Shown here one piece after another: positions 22,923 through 33,592 of a stretch of 64,000 nt of DNA (position 1 is its first letter; each line of letters begins with the position of its first letter). The notes under the pieces are model-generated. The model was not told where the DNA came from. It searched no databases and was given only the letters and a program-made list of their open reading frames with translations. Made by a program: the position numbers and the translations under genes. The stretch is from Pestalotiopsis fici W106-1 (Eukaryota; Ascomycota; Sordariomycetes; Amphisphaeriales; Sporocadaceae), in NCBI RefSeq assembly GCF_000516985.1, contig NW_006917095.1, forward strand, positions 376,157 through 440,156. The letters run 5' to 3'.

Positions 22923-24604
22923 TTACACAGCGCTATTACCTCTATAAGCCATGGCCTGTGTAGTGCCGCCCTTGGCCTCCCAGTCGGGAGACTGTGGATG
23001 CGAAGTGACGTCCTCGCTAGTGACGTGGTACATTGTATGGACAACCACATCGTTTCCGCCGGGCTTGAGGTTGGCATTGGCGTGGTGCTCCACGGTAGCA
23101 TTCTTGCCAATGATGAACTCCTCGCTGCCGCCAAAGCTGTCCTTGCGCCGGCTGTGCCCGCTGACGCTGCCCGTCATTTCGTAGGGGCCGTGGCCTGTCG
23201 CCAGCGTGGCGTGGGTGCGGCCGCCCGTCTTGGTGCCTGCGCCCGAGGAGTACGCTAGCTCGCCCGTCGTCCAGAATTTGCGGCTCGCCATGGGCCGCAG
23301 GATCGGAATGTTGACCGTGATGATACCGACAATGGTCTCGCGCACGCCCCATCGGTTTACGTTGAGGGCGGACGGGTGGGCGCCCAGGGTCAGGACCACA
23401 CGGATAATGGCGGCGGTGATGACGAATAAACCTGAGCACAGAAGCAGGCCAATAACGATCTTTCTGTAAGTGAGAGTTGTGTCAGTCAGCAGCTTAAGCG
23501 CATGGAGGTTTAGCCACAACGAATAGGTAGGACTCACTTCTTGAGGGGCACCTGGAGTGTCCACAGGAGAGGCAAAGGGATACAAAGGATGGCAGCGTCC
23601 GTGCTGTAAGTTGTCAGCAGTATTCAAAAGTTGGCTTGAATTATAAATGGCCTTACATGACGTTGAGCACGACCGCCACGAGGAAATTCTGCATCTTGAA
23701 GGTGCACTTCAATCCCGGATCGGGCACGACCCTATCATGCATTAGTATTCGCGTTGGCCCATATGGTGTTCTATATTGGGCTCCACTCACTGCCAGTTTT
23801 TCGAAGTCGGAAAGCAGCCAAAAGTGATCTGCCATGTCTTAGTACTTGCCACGAGTTTTATCTTGATGTTTTACTTACTGTCAAGAAGACGGCAACATAT
23901 GATGCAACACTAACATATGAGATCCATTTGACTAGGCGGTGTTGCCAAAGGCCAGTGGTCATGCGATGAAAGAAGCACAACATGGTTCCCTTCAAGGCCC
24001 AGATGAGAGCCGTATATGAATACCAGGCGACAAGTTCGACTTTGGATCCAAACTCATACGAAGCTATATCCTCGGCAGAGAGTGCTGCAATAGAAGTATG
24101 AGAACGATAAAGTCGTGATACATGATCGATTGGTTACATACTCTGTGTAGTTTGCAGCACTGAGGCTTCGACATTCGTACCGGCGTAGTCTGGAAGAGGA
24201 CAATTAGTAAAACATGGAAGAGAATAGTCAGCTCTGATATCACTTACACACTACATGTACCGTCGCCGCGTCCAAGGTATAGAATATTAACACGAGGAGA
24301 GCGAAGAAATCGTCGCCTCTCATGCCCATAAACCCAACCGTCTTGACTCGCACGAAGAAGCGCAGAGTGAGCAGCAGGCAGCCCACTCCGTAAAGGCCCC
24401 ATACCTCTGCAAGAAACTATAGAGAGACATGATGTTAGTGACTATCATTTTTTTTGTCCTCCCATCGGACTCGGGCCGCAATAGTGTCTCCGAATGTCTT
24501 TGATTCGTCTTTCTTGTATGTCTCTGAAAGTCTCGGGAGCGGTAGAGAGTGGGGGAATGCGTGGAAATTCTCCGTACCGAATCATCGACTTCTCCGATCG
24601 GCAT
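22923..24604 (-). CDS. seven-helix membrane protein with fungal rhodopsin domain
   Basis: Predicted plasma-membrane protein of about 389 residues (fungal integral-membrane/PTH11-related superfamily). Eight exons are read from splice signals and unbroken frame: 24604-24578, 24416-24248, 24189-24142, 24084-23879, then three short exons between about 23832 and 23540, and 23463-22923. The first exon has nine codons (MPIGEVDDS), and its intron carries a CTAAC branch site. Family landmarks are AEVWGLYGVGCLLLTLRFFV then MGMRGDDFFA; VELVAWYSYTALIWALKGTM; CFPTSKNWQV with a Cys; KCTFKMQNFLVAVVLNV with DAAILCIPLPLLW; and WGVRETIVGIITVNIPILRP. The C-terminal 130 residues are a soluble, Gly/His-rich tail. 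Members with an N-terminal CFEM domain act in host sensing, but no CFEM domain is present here. The ligand is unknown. Confidence 0.88.
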
Positions 24605-27600
24605 CTTGGGCGATTCGGTTAAGCGTCACGTTGTCTTTTTTCCGTGCCTTTTTAAACGAGTGGAAGCTGCGGTTCGTTGGTATACCAGCAGACTATCGAG
24701 GACAAGCAATTGAATGGCCTGATGATCGAACGATTTCGACGCTGGGGCAAGCCGTGAAGATATCTATTGTCCGGCGTATAACACCTCCAGCCCCGTGTGA
24801 AGGGAGGAGAACGCTAGGCAAAAGGCGAGACTCTCTCCCATACACCCTACTCCTACACTATTCTCTCAATGTGCCTGACAGCTATCTCTCAGGTACGTGG
24901 CGCCCTGGTTTGACAGATGCCAATGGTGCATGAAGACCATGATTCCTTGAGGTTTGGCGCGGCGCCGGGTTGTCGCGTAGCCAAACCTTGTTATGTGGAA
25001 AGTGTCTGGGTCTCCACGGCCCGGGTAGGGCAGCCAGCTTTGAGTTTGGACCACGACGTGCCTTACCAGGAGGAGACACTGAAGGCAGTCTCGCGTGCTT
25101 GTTGGGTAATCATGGGCCTGGGGATGGCTCCCGTAGTGGTGGGAGATCTGGAACAAAGAATCAGGCCATGAGGCTTGAGGACTAGACGTATAGTGTATCT
25201 ACTGGACTAAGCCGGTCTGGATAACTACAGGCAGACTTAGGAAGCCATGCCATTGACTATATGATCTGGGTCTTTTCGGTAGCTGCCGTGATAGGAGCGT
25301 GCGGCCGCAGCAAATCTCGCACAATCCCCCCTTCTGATTCTCGAATGGGAGTCAGCAACCCCAGAACATCTGTCAGGCTGTACGGCGACTCCAGATCGCA
25401 TCGTCGACTCGTTGAGCACTAGATTCCTCCAGTATGCCCTCGTTATCAGCGCTATACTGGGTAGTAGGGCTAGCTACATGCACTCAAAGTCCACGCCAGC
25501 CAACCATAGGTATTTGATCCTTCAGCTCACCTCGACTCGCGCGAGCGCTTTGGTGCTTTGGCCGTTAGCAAGCCACGCTTGGGCTGATTTGGTACTGGTG
25601 CCGATTGTTACGCGCGCAAATTGGTGCTCAGATGCTGGCTCATTTCTTGGGGGATCATGGGCTGGGTTCATGGGCTCGAAATTGGATTCGTTGTATCTGG
25701 ATCCCACATACTGCCTCGTCTCGTCTGCAACCTTGAACTCTCGGATAGTCATGATTGTGAAGCGAAATTCCAAGCAAAACCCTCCTGACTCGAGGGCTCC
25801 CACACAAAACTTTGAACTCACTGCTGAGTAACAGACTGCGCTATTCTAGCGTGACCCAAGCAGTTGGAACTACACAAGCAACAAAGTGTGGCACATGGGA
25901 TTTTGGCTTTTCCATTGCAGAAGCTCAACTGCATGAACCAGACCAAAGAGTCGTGCTTTGTAACTCAGGGGAAATTTCCTTTCTACGAGGTTTGATAGTG
26001 CCGCATGCTAGACATCAAGAAAGAAAGTTTTGCACCGTTCCGAACGTGCAACAACAATGCTTATCAGGGTTATAAGCTTTGCCCATCTATTATTGGGAGC
26101 GTTTCAAGGCTTGTCTTCTGCAGATCAGTTACAAGATTGACAAAACTCTCCAATGTCCGAGCGTTAGCTGCCGGTTTGCCGCAGGTAATGCTGCTTGCTG
26201 CTTGGAGACTCTCGGGAGAGTCTCCCGGATATCGCCAGAGTCGGGGGACTCGAGCCCACTCGAGGACCAGCACTCTGATGGCACCGTAACGACGCGGAGT
26301 AGACTTCCGGGGGGCGCTATATTCTGTAAGCGTGAATATCTAGCCCTGCTGGGCGGCAGGTTGACAGGATCTGCTCATTTGGGTCTACACTGATATTCAG
26401 CTAGCATCGTTAGATATATCCACTTTACCGAGATGAGGTAAGATCTCTTTTCTGGGGAAAGCAGGTTTAAGAGATCAGTAATCCTATACGATCTGCTTTG
26501 CCTTTCGTTCTTTTTCATATCATCTCCTGAGCCTTCTAATATACTAAATCTGTCCTTACAGTAGCTTACAGCCACACATTGATATATTGGCCGAGAGCAT
26601 ATTCGGTCTGAGAACCGTGATAAACCTAACTCAGTTGCTTTGACATCTTTGACATTCGTGGTTTAGGGGCTTTCCAAGTAATTTGAGGATTTCGTACTTT
26701 GACCAGCATGAATTGACTGCTGATCAACATGTTGAGGCAAACAAGTATTGGAAATGCTTGTTTCGAAGCCCTTCAAGCCGTCCTGCCCAAGTCAGAACTG
26801 TTTAGATGATACCAATACTGAAATTGGCAAGTGAGAATTTAGCTTTCGAAATTCACCCGCCAGCTTTCAAAAGAAAACCCCTGTCCGGACTCCTGATCGG
26901 TGGGCGCCGAAGCTACTTGACAGCCTGCAGCCTATCGGGGGCTTGTGAATGAACCAGAGGCGTTGTGCTCAGATCGTTCGATCGCCGTAGAACAGGGGAA
27001 GTGAGCGCCATCGGTCAGGAACAACCTTTTCTTGCTTGATCTTGTTCAGGGTACCGCGTTTTTGGCTTCGGCATGCTGGGGTGACACTGGCCTCCTAAGA
27101 CCATCGATCCTTGAGGGCGGTCCGGTGCCGGCGGGCAGGAAAGTAGTCCATTTGGTATAAGTGCCGAAATACGTGGTTCAAAGAGTCACGATTAGCATAT
27201 GCTACGCTTGTCTTATTGAAGGAATAACTGTGCAGGTCTAATCCACCAAGGAAGTAGTTTTATTACAGTCTGAAACTGTTATGTAACAGACATACTTGAG
27301 AGAGATGGAGCCAATAGTCTTTCCCGTGGTTCAACGCCGTATTTTTGTCTTTGTGTATTGGGATTTTGAGCTTGAAAGAAGTGGAATATGTAATCATGTA
27401 TCAAGGTGGCTTATGGTACGTGAAGTGCTTTATCTATCTCATTGCCATTCAGGTACATCAAATGCCAGTGAAGTCCTCGACTCGGAGTTCCAGGACGAAA
27501 GATCCCATGTTTGTGGTTGTTCGTACGATACCAACCTGAGCGAGGTAATTAGGAGTGCTTGTGCTTAGCTGAATTCTAGTTTGACTCTATATAATCGTCA

Positions 27601-27647
27601 TATCTATCTATAATATAAGTTCTTGAGATGGTGTCTAGTGCTGGCAC
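24605..27647. other. gene-poor interval, 3 kb
   Basis: This lies between the start of the rhodopsin-domain gene and the 3' end of the CobW-like gene. Open frames are short and show no domain. A short inverted repeat (ACTCTCGGGAGAGT) is present near 26,210. No mobile element termini were recognised. Confidence 0.5.
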
Positions 27648-28751
27648 TCAAGCAATCTTGGAGATTGTCAGTTCCCCCTTTTCCCCTCCATCTATCTCTA
27701 GAAATCCACCAGACTCTAGCTTCTTTTTCCACTTTGTGCTCTCATATCTGGCTAGAATTAAAGTCATACGCAAAAGCAGCTGATCACTGGAAACATGCTC
27801 GCCATCGGCACTCAGGGGTGTGAATGTCCAACGTCCAAATGCCCAGTTCAGAATATATCGATTTGGGGGATGCGGCGGTGTGGGTAGCGACTCATCGTCT
27901 CCCGAGTTTCTTACAGTAGATGAAGCCGTCAGAACTGATTTTATCCTGTACACTTCGTCTTTTGGAGCCGCTTTCAAAAGTGCCATCAACTTGTTCGAGT
28001 CCACGGCAGCTCCCTTGGGCCCTTGCAGAGTCACTGACAATACCTCTACCTCTGTCTGGTGGTCGTGTTTGTGGTCACCATGAGCATGGTCGTCGTGTCC
28101 GCTCTTGACCAGCCCGCTTTCATCCTCGAGCGCTTGAGCAAGTCCACCATCGACGCCAAAGATGACGTCGGCAGGCACACGGCCCTTGTCGCTCTTGACC
28201 CAGGCAATGTCAACCTCGAGATCGCCGACCCGGTCGAGACACTCGTCGAACCTCCTCTCGTCGCAGACTTCCCACTTGTTGAAAACAACCAGATCCGTGT
28301 ACCGCGCCTGGATGCGCGCCGTGTAACTCGTGTCCTCGTAGCCTTTCCAATTCTCGACATCAATAACGCTCACGACGCCATCGAGGACGTATTTGTCCGT
28401 TTCCCTCGCCAGGCGATTCACCTCCATAGCCAGTGTTGCCGGAAAAGCCGAGCCGGAGGTCTCGATGACGACGCGGTCGGGGGACTGGGTTTCGCATAGT
28501 TCGGACAGGGCGGGAGCCAGTTGACCGACGAGGTTGCAGCAGATGCAGCCATTGAGTAGTTCCTGTACGCCCGAAATGGCCGAGCTGGAGGCTAGTTGTG
28601 AGTCGATTGCGAGATCGCCGAATTCATTCTTGAGAAGCGCGAGCTTGTATGATGGGTTGGTGGCGCGCAGTTGGGGGAGGAGGTTGAGGATCAGCGTCGT
28701 CTTGCCGCTGCCGAGGAAGCCCGTGATGATGGTGATCGGGATCGGAGCCAT
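27648..28751 (-). CDS. CobW/P47K-family GTPase, putative metal chaperone
   Basis: G3E-family GTPase of 367 residues, likely a zinc (or other metal) chaperone of the COG0523 class. The N-terminus has the P-loop GFLGSGKTT at residues 11-19. The CxCC metal-binding motif (NGCICC) follows about 55 residues later, with ETSG as the switch-type motif and FNKWE in the position of the NKxD guanine motif. A His/Asp-rich loop (GHDDHAHGDHKHDHQ) between the GTPase core and the CobW C-terminal domain suits metal loading or sensing. The first ATG is at 28751; the frame is open upstream only through non-ATG codons. It is divergent from the small protein at 29290. Zinc as substrate follows from the family and is not shown by the sequence. 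Confidence 0.92.
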   Translation of the reverse strand: MAPIPITIITGFLGSGKTTLILNLLPQLRATNPSYKLALLKNEFGDLAIDSQLASSSAISGVQELLNGCICCNLVGQLAPALSELCETQSPDRVVIETSGSAFPATLAMEVNRLARETDKYVLDGVVSVIDVENWKGYEDTSYTARIQARYTDLVVFNKWEVCDERRFDECLDRVGDLEVDIAWVKSDKGRVPADVIFGVDGGLAQALEDESGLVKSGHDDHAHGDHKHDHQTEVEVLSVTLQGPKGAAVDSNKLMALLKAAPKDEVYRIKSVLTASSTVRNSGDDESLPTPPHPPNRYILNWAFGRWTFTPLSADGEHVSSDQLLLRMTLILARYESTKWKKKLESGGFLEIDGGEKGELTISKIA

Positions 28752-29289
28752 GATCGCGAGCGACTGAGACTGGGGACAGATAGATAGCGAAAGGATGCGA
28801 GGCGACGGTCTGTGATAGAGTTTACGCACGATTCGATCTCGTTTTGGGTCAACGTCAACGGCCGTCAATGAATTGAAAAGTTGCGACGAAAAGTAAAAAA
28901 AGCCGCGGAAAGGTTAATGCATGGTAAGGCTTATCGAGCTGATGGAGGGGCTTCAGGGACAAGAGACAGCGGGCAGAGGGAAAATACCTTATCTTAGCGT
29001 CGTTTTTAATGCCCGACACCAATCATGTTCCCCAGCCAAGGCCCAGAACCACGCTGACGGGTTTCGGCACGAGAGTGACGTAGTTTGCGTTACTTCAGAT
29101 CTGGTTCGCCTTGCCCTTGGCGGAAAAAAGGTTGATCTACTTATTGACCCTGTTAAGATCGTCTTGTTTCTGGGATTTGTATCTAGAAAGCTTCTTTTTG
29201 AAAATCTCACACAAACTCCAACCCGTGTCTCAATTCTCTGGCTGCCCACCAAAGTATTCGTGATCGATTTGCAGCGTAATAAACCAGCA
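28752..29289. promoter_or_regulatory. divergent promoter region, CobW-like gene and small conserved gene
   Basis: This 538-base spacer contains the promoters of both flanking genes. A frame from 28921 on the plus strand runs into the downstream gene, but only the ATG at 29290 starts a conserved-looking protein. No factor site could be named. Confidence 0.45.
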
Positions 29290-29662
29290 ATGGCTTCGGA
29301 GCAAGAGCAACAACTGAACAACCCCCCTTCATTCAAAGAGCAGCTCGACCACAAGGCCCGTGTCGCTCGTGACCCCAACTATGGCAAGGAAGAGGTGCAA
29401 CCTACAATTTTAGAAAAAGGTAATGTTGCAATTTTTCTGATTAACGCATCATCAACTGACATGAGGCCCTGTAGTTGCCGATTATATCCCGGCTGCAGGC
29501 AAGATTCTCGGGATTGAGAAGAAGGAAGAGGACGCCCAGAAGGCACCGGAACCCATCCCAGGCCCCCCGGAGCGGCCGCATCATGATATTCCCATTGAAG
29601 AATTCTTGAAGGATCAGCACAGAAGCAAGAAGGGCGAGAATGGAGAGCTGATCCAGAAATAG
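29290..29662 (+). CDS. small conserved hydrophilic protein, unknown function
   Basis: Two exons, 29290-29419 and 29475-29662 (donor GTAATG, acceptor TGTAG, Val codon split), give 105 residues. The protein is hydrophilic, with neither signal peptide nor membrane segment. Visible blocks are SFKEQLDHKARVARDPNYGK, VADYIPAAGKILGIEKKE, a Pro-rich hinge (APEPIPGPPERPHHD), and IPIEEFLKDQHRSKKGE. The C-terminal EEFL.DQHRS block is one I associate with small uncharacterised ascomycete proteins, but no biochemical role is known to me. The start ATG follows a leader ending CCAGCAATGG, a good context. Confidence 0.75.
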
Positions 29663-30370
29663 ATTGGCATTCACGTGGCGGACAAGCCTTGATAACGAAT
29701 CAAATCGTTGTTAGATCTGCTTTCCGACTGTCTTTTCATACTACTTACTATGCGATAACCTCTTCGTTACGACTAATTATAGAAGACTACGTACACAAAT
29801 TCGGTAATAGTTGTCTAGCAGGCGTCTCTTGAGACATGTTTTCTGCCCTGTTTTCCATCAGTGAAGTTTTAATCCTATACCTTGCTCCACGCTTCATCTC
29901 GACACTGGATATGAAGGGCTGACGAATTGGTTACCTACTTTGCGTAATCATACCCAATTGTAGTTGCAGACAAATAGTGAGTTCGAATTCTACTATGCAT
30001 CCCTGCAGCTGCGGGACCTTTTGGGTCTGTTCCGGCCGTTAGGGTCTTGCTGCCTAGTCTGATCCCTGGCTCGCTGTGGAGATTTCTATACGTTATCAAG
30101 CCCAGACTCATTGATGCAACATTACAAGAAACAAAAACACCATCGAGTATCGCAATATTATCGGATTCTGCCTGGCCGAGTATTCGATCCAACCCCACTG
30201 GTGTCTAGTACTCATCCGAATTATTGAACCCCCGTTCTTGCAAAGTGGGGTTAATGGCAAAGCTGCCTATAAACATACCGCCTTTTTCTATTTCCCATCC
30301 CTCTATATAAATCCCAGATGCAAGAGAAAATGAAGCATTGAGCAGCAACTACGAGAAGCAAAAAGACAAG
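29663..30370. other. intergenic, 0.7 kb
   Basis: This holds the 3' region of the small conserved gene and the promoter of the F-box-like gene; a TATATAAAT run near 30304 lies about 65 bases before its ATG. No gene is seen. Confidence 0.55.
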
Positions 30371-31744
30371 ATGGACCGAGAAGGATCGAAATTCCCGCAG
30401 GAATTATGGCTCGAAATCTGCAATCTCCTAGAGAGTGAATACATCAACACTGATGCCAAGGACGACGGCGCTCAAGGCATTGTAAGTGGACTGTCCAGTC
30501 TGAGCCGAGCATGTCGCGGCCTTCTTCAAATCCTCCAGCCGGTACTCTACAAGACACCAGTGCTCATTGGCGTCCGGTCGTTGGAGCTCTTTTTCCGAAC
30601 GATCGTGGAGCAAGAAAATCTCGCCTCGTTGGTGCAGACAGTTCGATGGTACGAAGGAGAAGAAAGCGAGGTAGATCGGCTGATTGAGGAGGAAAACCTC
30701 CAGTACCGGTCATACCGTATGGACGAAGATGAAACGGAAAATGAAAAATGTTTCGACTGGGGTAGTGAATTCAAGGACAAGTACAATGCCAAGCTGCATC
30801 TACTAAGATTCGACCTGTACGAAAATACCACCCGAGGATCCATTGAATATATGCACCAGTATCCTCAAATATTACCACTTTTTCTTCCGAACCTCCAAGC
30901 TTTGGACTACCGACACGATCCGCGGACACACGGCTTCTCGGTTCTTTCGATTTACGAGTACCGCAGTCAGCAGGCATTACCGGGCCTAAGGCATCTCAAT
31001 GTCCGCGCAGGGCCCAGGGATAACTTCAACTTGGGTAGTTATGCGACAATTTTCCGTCTGTCGCGAGACACTCTCGAGCACCTGCATTTCGAGTGGCCGT
31101 TCAATGTCAACGAAGTTGGGACATGGCCGCCAGAGCCCGAATTTCATCACCTCAAGACGCTCAGCGTTCATCAAGGTTGCCTAGGTACTGATTCCTTTCG
31201 GGATCTCTTGTTCCACTCTCCAAGCCTCGAGGAATTTGTGTACCGCTCTGCCCGTGAGAAGGGCGACGATGTCGAGGTTACCGCAATTGATGAAGGTGAC
31301 GAGGAGCAACTGACGTGGACTTCCGTACATGAGGCCCTCTCACTAGTTCGCGATACGCTGCGGGTGTTGGAGCTCGACCTGCACGCAAGATTCTACAAAG
31401 GACGACTAGAATCTAGCGCTACTTTTACCGATTTCAAACAACTGCATAGCGTCACTTTGAGCCAAGATATGCTCTCAGAGGGAAGCGATATACACAGCGA
31501 GGGATCGCAGCTTTTGGTGGAAATTCTTCCCAAGACCTTGAAGCACTTTGGGCTCACCCGCATCACACACGATTGTCCCGATTCTTCCCGTTGCATTCTA
31601 GGCTTGGCAGAAGCTGTTTGCGACGGAAAGTTTCCAGATCTAGAGACAATTCGACTAGACATGAGTCAGCTCATGGAAGGGCAAACTGATGAGTATCAAG
31701 GTATGAAGGAAATGTTTGGATCAAGAGGCGTACGAGTAATATGA
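30371..31744 (+). CDS. F-box-like protein with degenerate leucine-rich region
   Basis: Single-exon protein of 457 residues. Residues about 7-50 read as an F-box-like motif (FPQELWLEICNLLE, then SRACRGLLQILQPVLY), the usual docking segment for Skp1 in SCF ubiquitin ligases. The remainder carries spaced leucine/aromatic segments typical of fungal F-box/LRR-like proteins (FLPNLQALDY, LPGLRHLNVRAG, FHHLKTLSVHQGCL, SPSLEEFVY, FPDLETIRLD). The target is unknown. The start is the ATG at 30371 (AAGATGG context); the 11 preceding codons are open but have no ATG. Such genes are numerous and fast-evolving in fungi, so orthology is not implied. Domain call by pattern only. Confidence 0.8.
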   Translation: MDREGSKFPQELWLEICNLLESEYINTDAKDDGAQGIVSGLSSLSRACRGLLQILQPVLYKTPVLIGVRSLELFFRTIVEQENLASLVQTVRWYEGEESEVDRLIEEENLQYRSYRMDEDETENEKCFDWGSEFKDKYNAKLHLLRFDLYENTTRGSIEYMHQYPQILPLFLPNLQALDYRHDPRTHGFSVLSIYEYRSQQALPGLRHLNVRAGPRDNFNLGSYATIFRLSRDTLEHLHFEWPFNVNEVGTWPPEPEFHHLKTLSVHQGCLGTDSFRDLLFHSPSLEEFVYRSAREKGDDVEVTAIDEGDEEQLTWTSVHEALSLVRDTLRVLELDLHARFYKGRLESSATFTDFKQLHSVTLSQDMLSEGSDIHSEGSQLLVEILPKTLKHFGLTRITHDCPDSSRCILGLAEAVCDGKFPDLETIRLDMSQLMEGQTDEYQGMKEMFGSRGVRVI

Positions 31745-31988
31745 GATCCTTCTTTAATGTTCTATGGACCGACCATCAAGTGACTCATTCACTATGAAGC
31801 CGCGATTTCCCAATCAAACTTTTTACCACGAAGACTGGAATTTATATGGATCTTGTGGATATCATACTAGACAATTTAGACATATCTTTTAATTTATTGA
31901 TTTTAATTTGAGCTATGTGACTCTCTAGACAATTGATTGAATTGAGTTTCTACCATCAGCTTGCATGTGGCGTTTTAAGCAGCTCTTC

Positions 31989-33047
31989 TCAAAGTTCATA
32001 CTTCTCAATCTGGACTGTGCTATTGTCCTCTAATGCGTCCTTGATTGCCTGGCACACGACCAAGGCTGCCAGACCAGCCTGAGCAGTGCAACTAGGGGCC
32101 TCCTCACCACGAATGACTCTGACAAAGTGGTCCACCTGCAGCTCAAAGGGCACGCCGTCGGGCACGCTGGACTGCTCGCGTACAATTTCAGAGTGCCACG
32201 ACTTTTGCGTACCCTTGTATGACCATATCGTCATGTCGGGCACGCTCAGCGAGGCTTCGGTGCCAAAGACACGATAAAAGTTTTCGCCCGTCTTGGGAAT
32301 CAGCGGGTTCTCTCCCGTGCCGGCCTCAAAGTTCCACGGCGAAGGCGTATTGTCACAAATGAAGAAACTTCCCACCGCCCCGGACTTGAACCGCAGCGTG
32401 ATGGCGGCCCCTTCCTCGGCCGCGTAGCCTCTCTGCGAAATGGTCTTTTCGGCGTGGACGGACGTGATGGGACCCAGCAGGTAGTGCAGCAGATCCACCT
32501 CGTGGACCATGTTGATGAGGACGACGCCGCCCGTGCTGCCCTGCCGCCAGTCGGTCGGGGCCTCGAAGTAGTCACTGGGCTTGTGCAGCGCCCAGATGCC
32601 ATTGATGCCGATAACCCGCCCCAGGGAACCCGACGACACGACCTCCTTGGCCGCAACCATGTAGGGGTTGAACCGCCGGTGATGGCCCACCAGTGTCTTG
32701 GCCGGGACGGTGCCGGCGAGTTGGACCAGCTCCTTGCCGCTCGCTATGTCGGTGCTCACGGGCTTTTCCACCAAGACATGGACATTTGCGGCCAAGAGTT
32801 CCTTGGTTATCGACACATGCGTGTGGTTTGGCGTGCAAATTATGGCCGCATCGGGTTTGGCACTCGATTGAAGCATGTCTGCTACGGTAGAGTAAAAGGG
32901 TACCCCGAATTTGGCGGCGATTTCACTACCCTTGGGAGTAACGTCGACTATGGCCGCGACTTGGGCGCCTGCGCTTTTGGCCACGGCCTCGGCATGGCGT
33001 GGACCAATGAGTCCTGCACCAATAATGGCTATTTGAGTCTTTGTCAT
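31989..33047 (-). CDS. Gfo/Idh/MocA-family NAD(P)-dependent oxidoreductase, QutH-like
   Basis: Single-exon dehydrogenase of 352 residues, the standard length. The N-terminal Rossmann fold shows AIIGAGLIGPRHAEAV at residues 7-22, and the family motif EKPVS follows about 90 residues later. The C-terminal substrate domain contains the conserved GGVVLINMVHEVDLLHYLLG segment with the catalytic-type HEVD. The sequence resembles the QutH-type oxidoreductases annotated in fungal quinate-use clusters, but the substrate could be a sugar, inositol or quinate-like polyol. It is the distal member of four co-oriented genes (MFS, glycosidase, P450, this gene). The cytosol is the likely site, as no targeting signal is seen. 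Family firm, substrate unknown. Confidence 0.9.
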   Translation of the reverse strand: MTKTQIAIIGAGLIGPRHAEAVAKSAGAQVAAIVDVTPKGSEIAAKFGVPFYSTVADMLQSSAKPDAAIICTPNHTHVSITKELLAANVHVLVEKPVSTDIASGKELVQLAGTVPAKTLVGHHRRFNPYMVAAKEVVSSGSLGRVIGINGIWALHKPSDYFEAPTDWRQGSTGGVVLINMVHEVDLLHYLLGPITSVHAEKTISQRGYAAEEGAAITLRFKSGAVGSFFICDNTPSPWNFEAGTGENPLIPKTGENFYRVFGTEASLSVPDMTIWSYKGTQKSWHSEIVREQSSVPDGVPFELQVDHFVRVIRGEEAPSCTAQAGLAALVVCQAIKDALEDNSTVQIEKYEL

Positions 33048-33592
33048 GATGAATAAATTGTCTTCAAATTGAATATGAACTTGTGCTTTTCAGATCAGCA
33101 ATCTGGATTTGTTGGAATATCGACGCAAGCCTCCACGGTTTATACGCCCATTTCCCCAATATTTCGCTAATAACTTCAGCCAGAATGCATTGCCGATGCG
33201 CAGGTGAGCGCTAAGCTAATAGCCATTATTAGGCCGTTGCCCACTATAGTCGTCACACATCATCTCATTGGTCAACAGGTGTTTAAGTATACTAGGTCAG
33301 ATATGGATCCTTGAGCTGACTGAATAGGTATTTATTTCATTTATTGTGTCTAGCCAATCCTATAGTGCCGTAACTCTTTGCCGTGGCACCTCACAATTTT
33401 GCTTAGTATAATAACTTGATCGGTTTTGGTTCACGGTTTATTTCCTGTAATTTGACATCTGACGTATTTATTATATTTTGTAATTAACGATTATATATGC
33501 TGCGCCATTGGTCTAAAATATGGATATTACTCAACTTTATACGTGTTTGTTTCCAATATGACACAGTCCCAGTAGTGCGCTCAAAACCTAAT
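33048..33592. other. A/T-rich intergenic stretch
   Basis: About 545 bases of A/T-rich sequence separate the oxidoreductase start from the P450 stop. It should hold the oxidoreductase promoter. No gene or named site is seen. Confidence 0.55.

Noticed and set aside
25412..25831. 139-codon plus-strand frame with a weakly hydrophobic start
   Set aside because: The N-terminus is not a convincing signal peptide, the opposite strand is equally open, and no motif is seen.
26200..26240. Short inverted repeat considered as a transposon end
   Set aside because: No second copy, target-site duplication or transposase remnant nearby.
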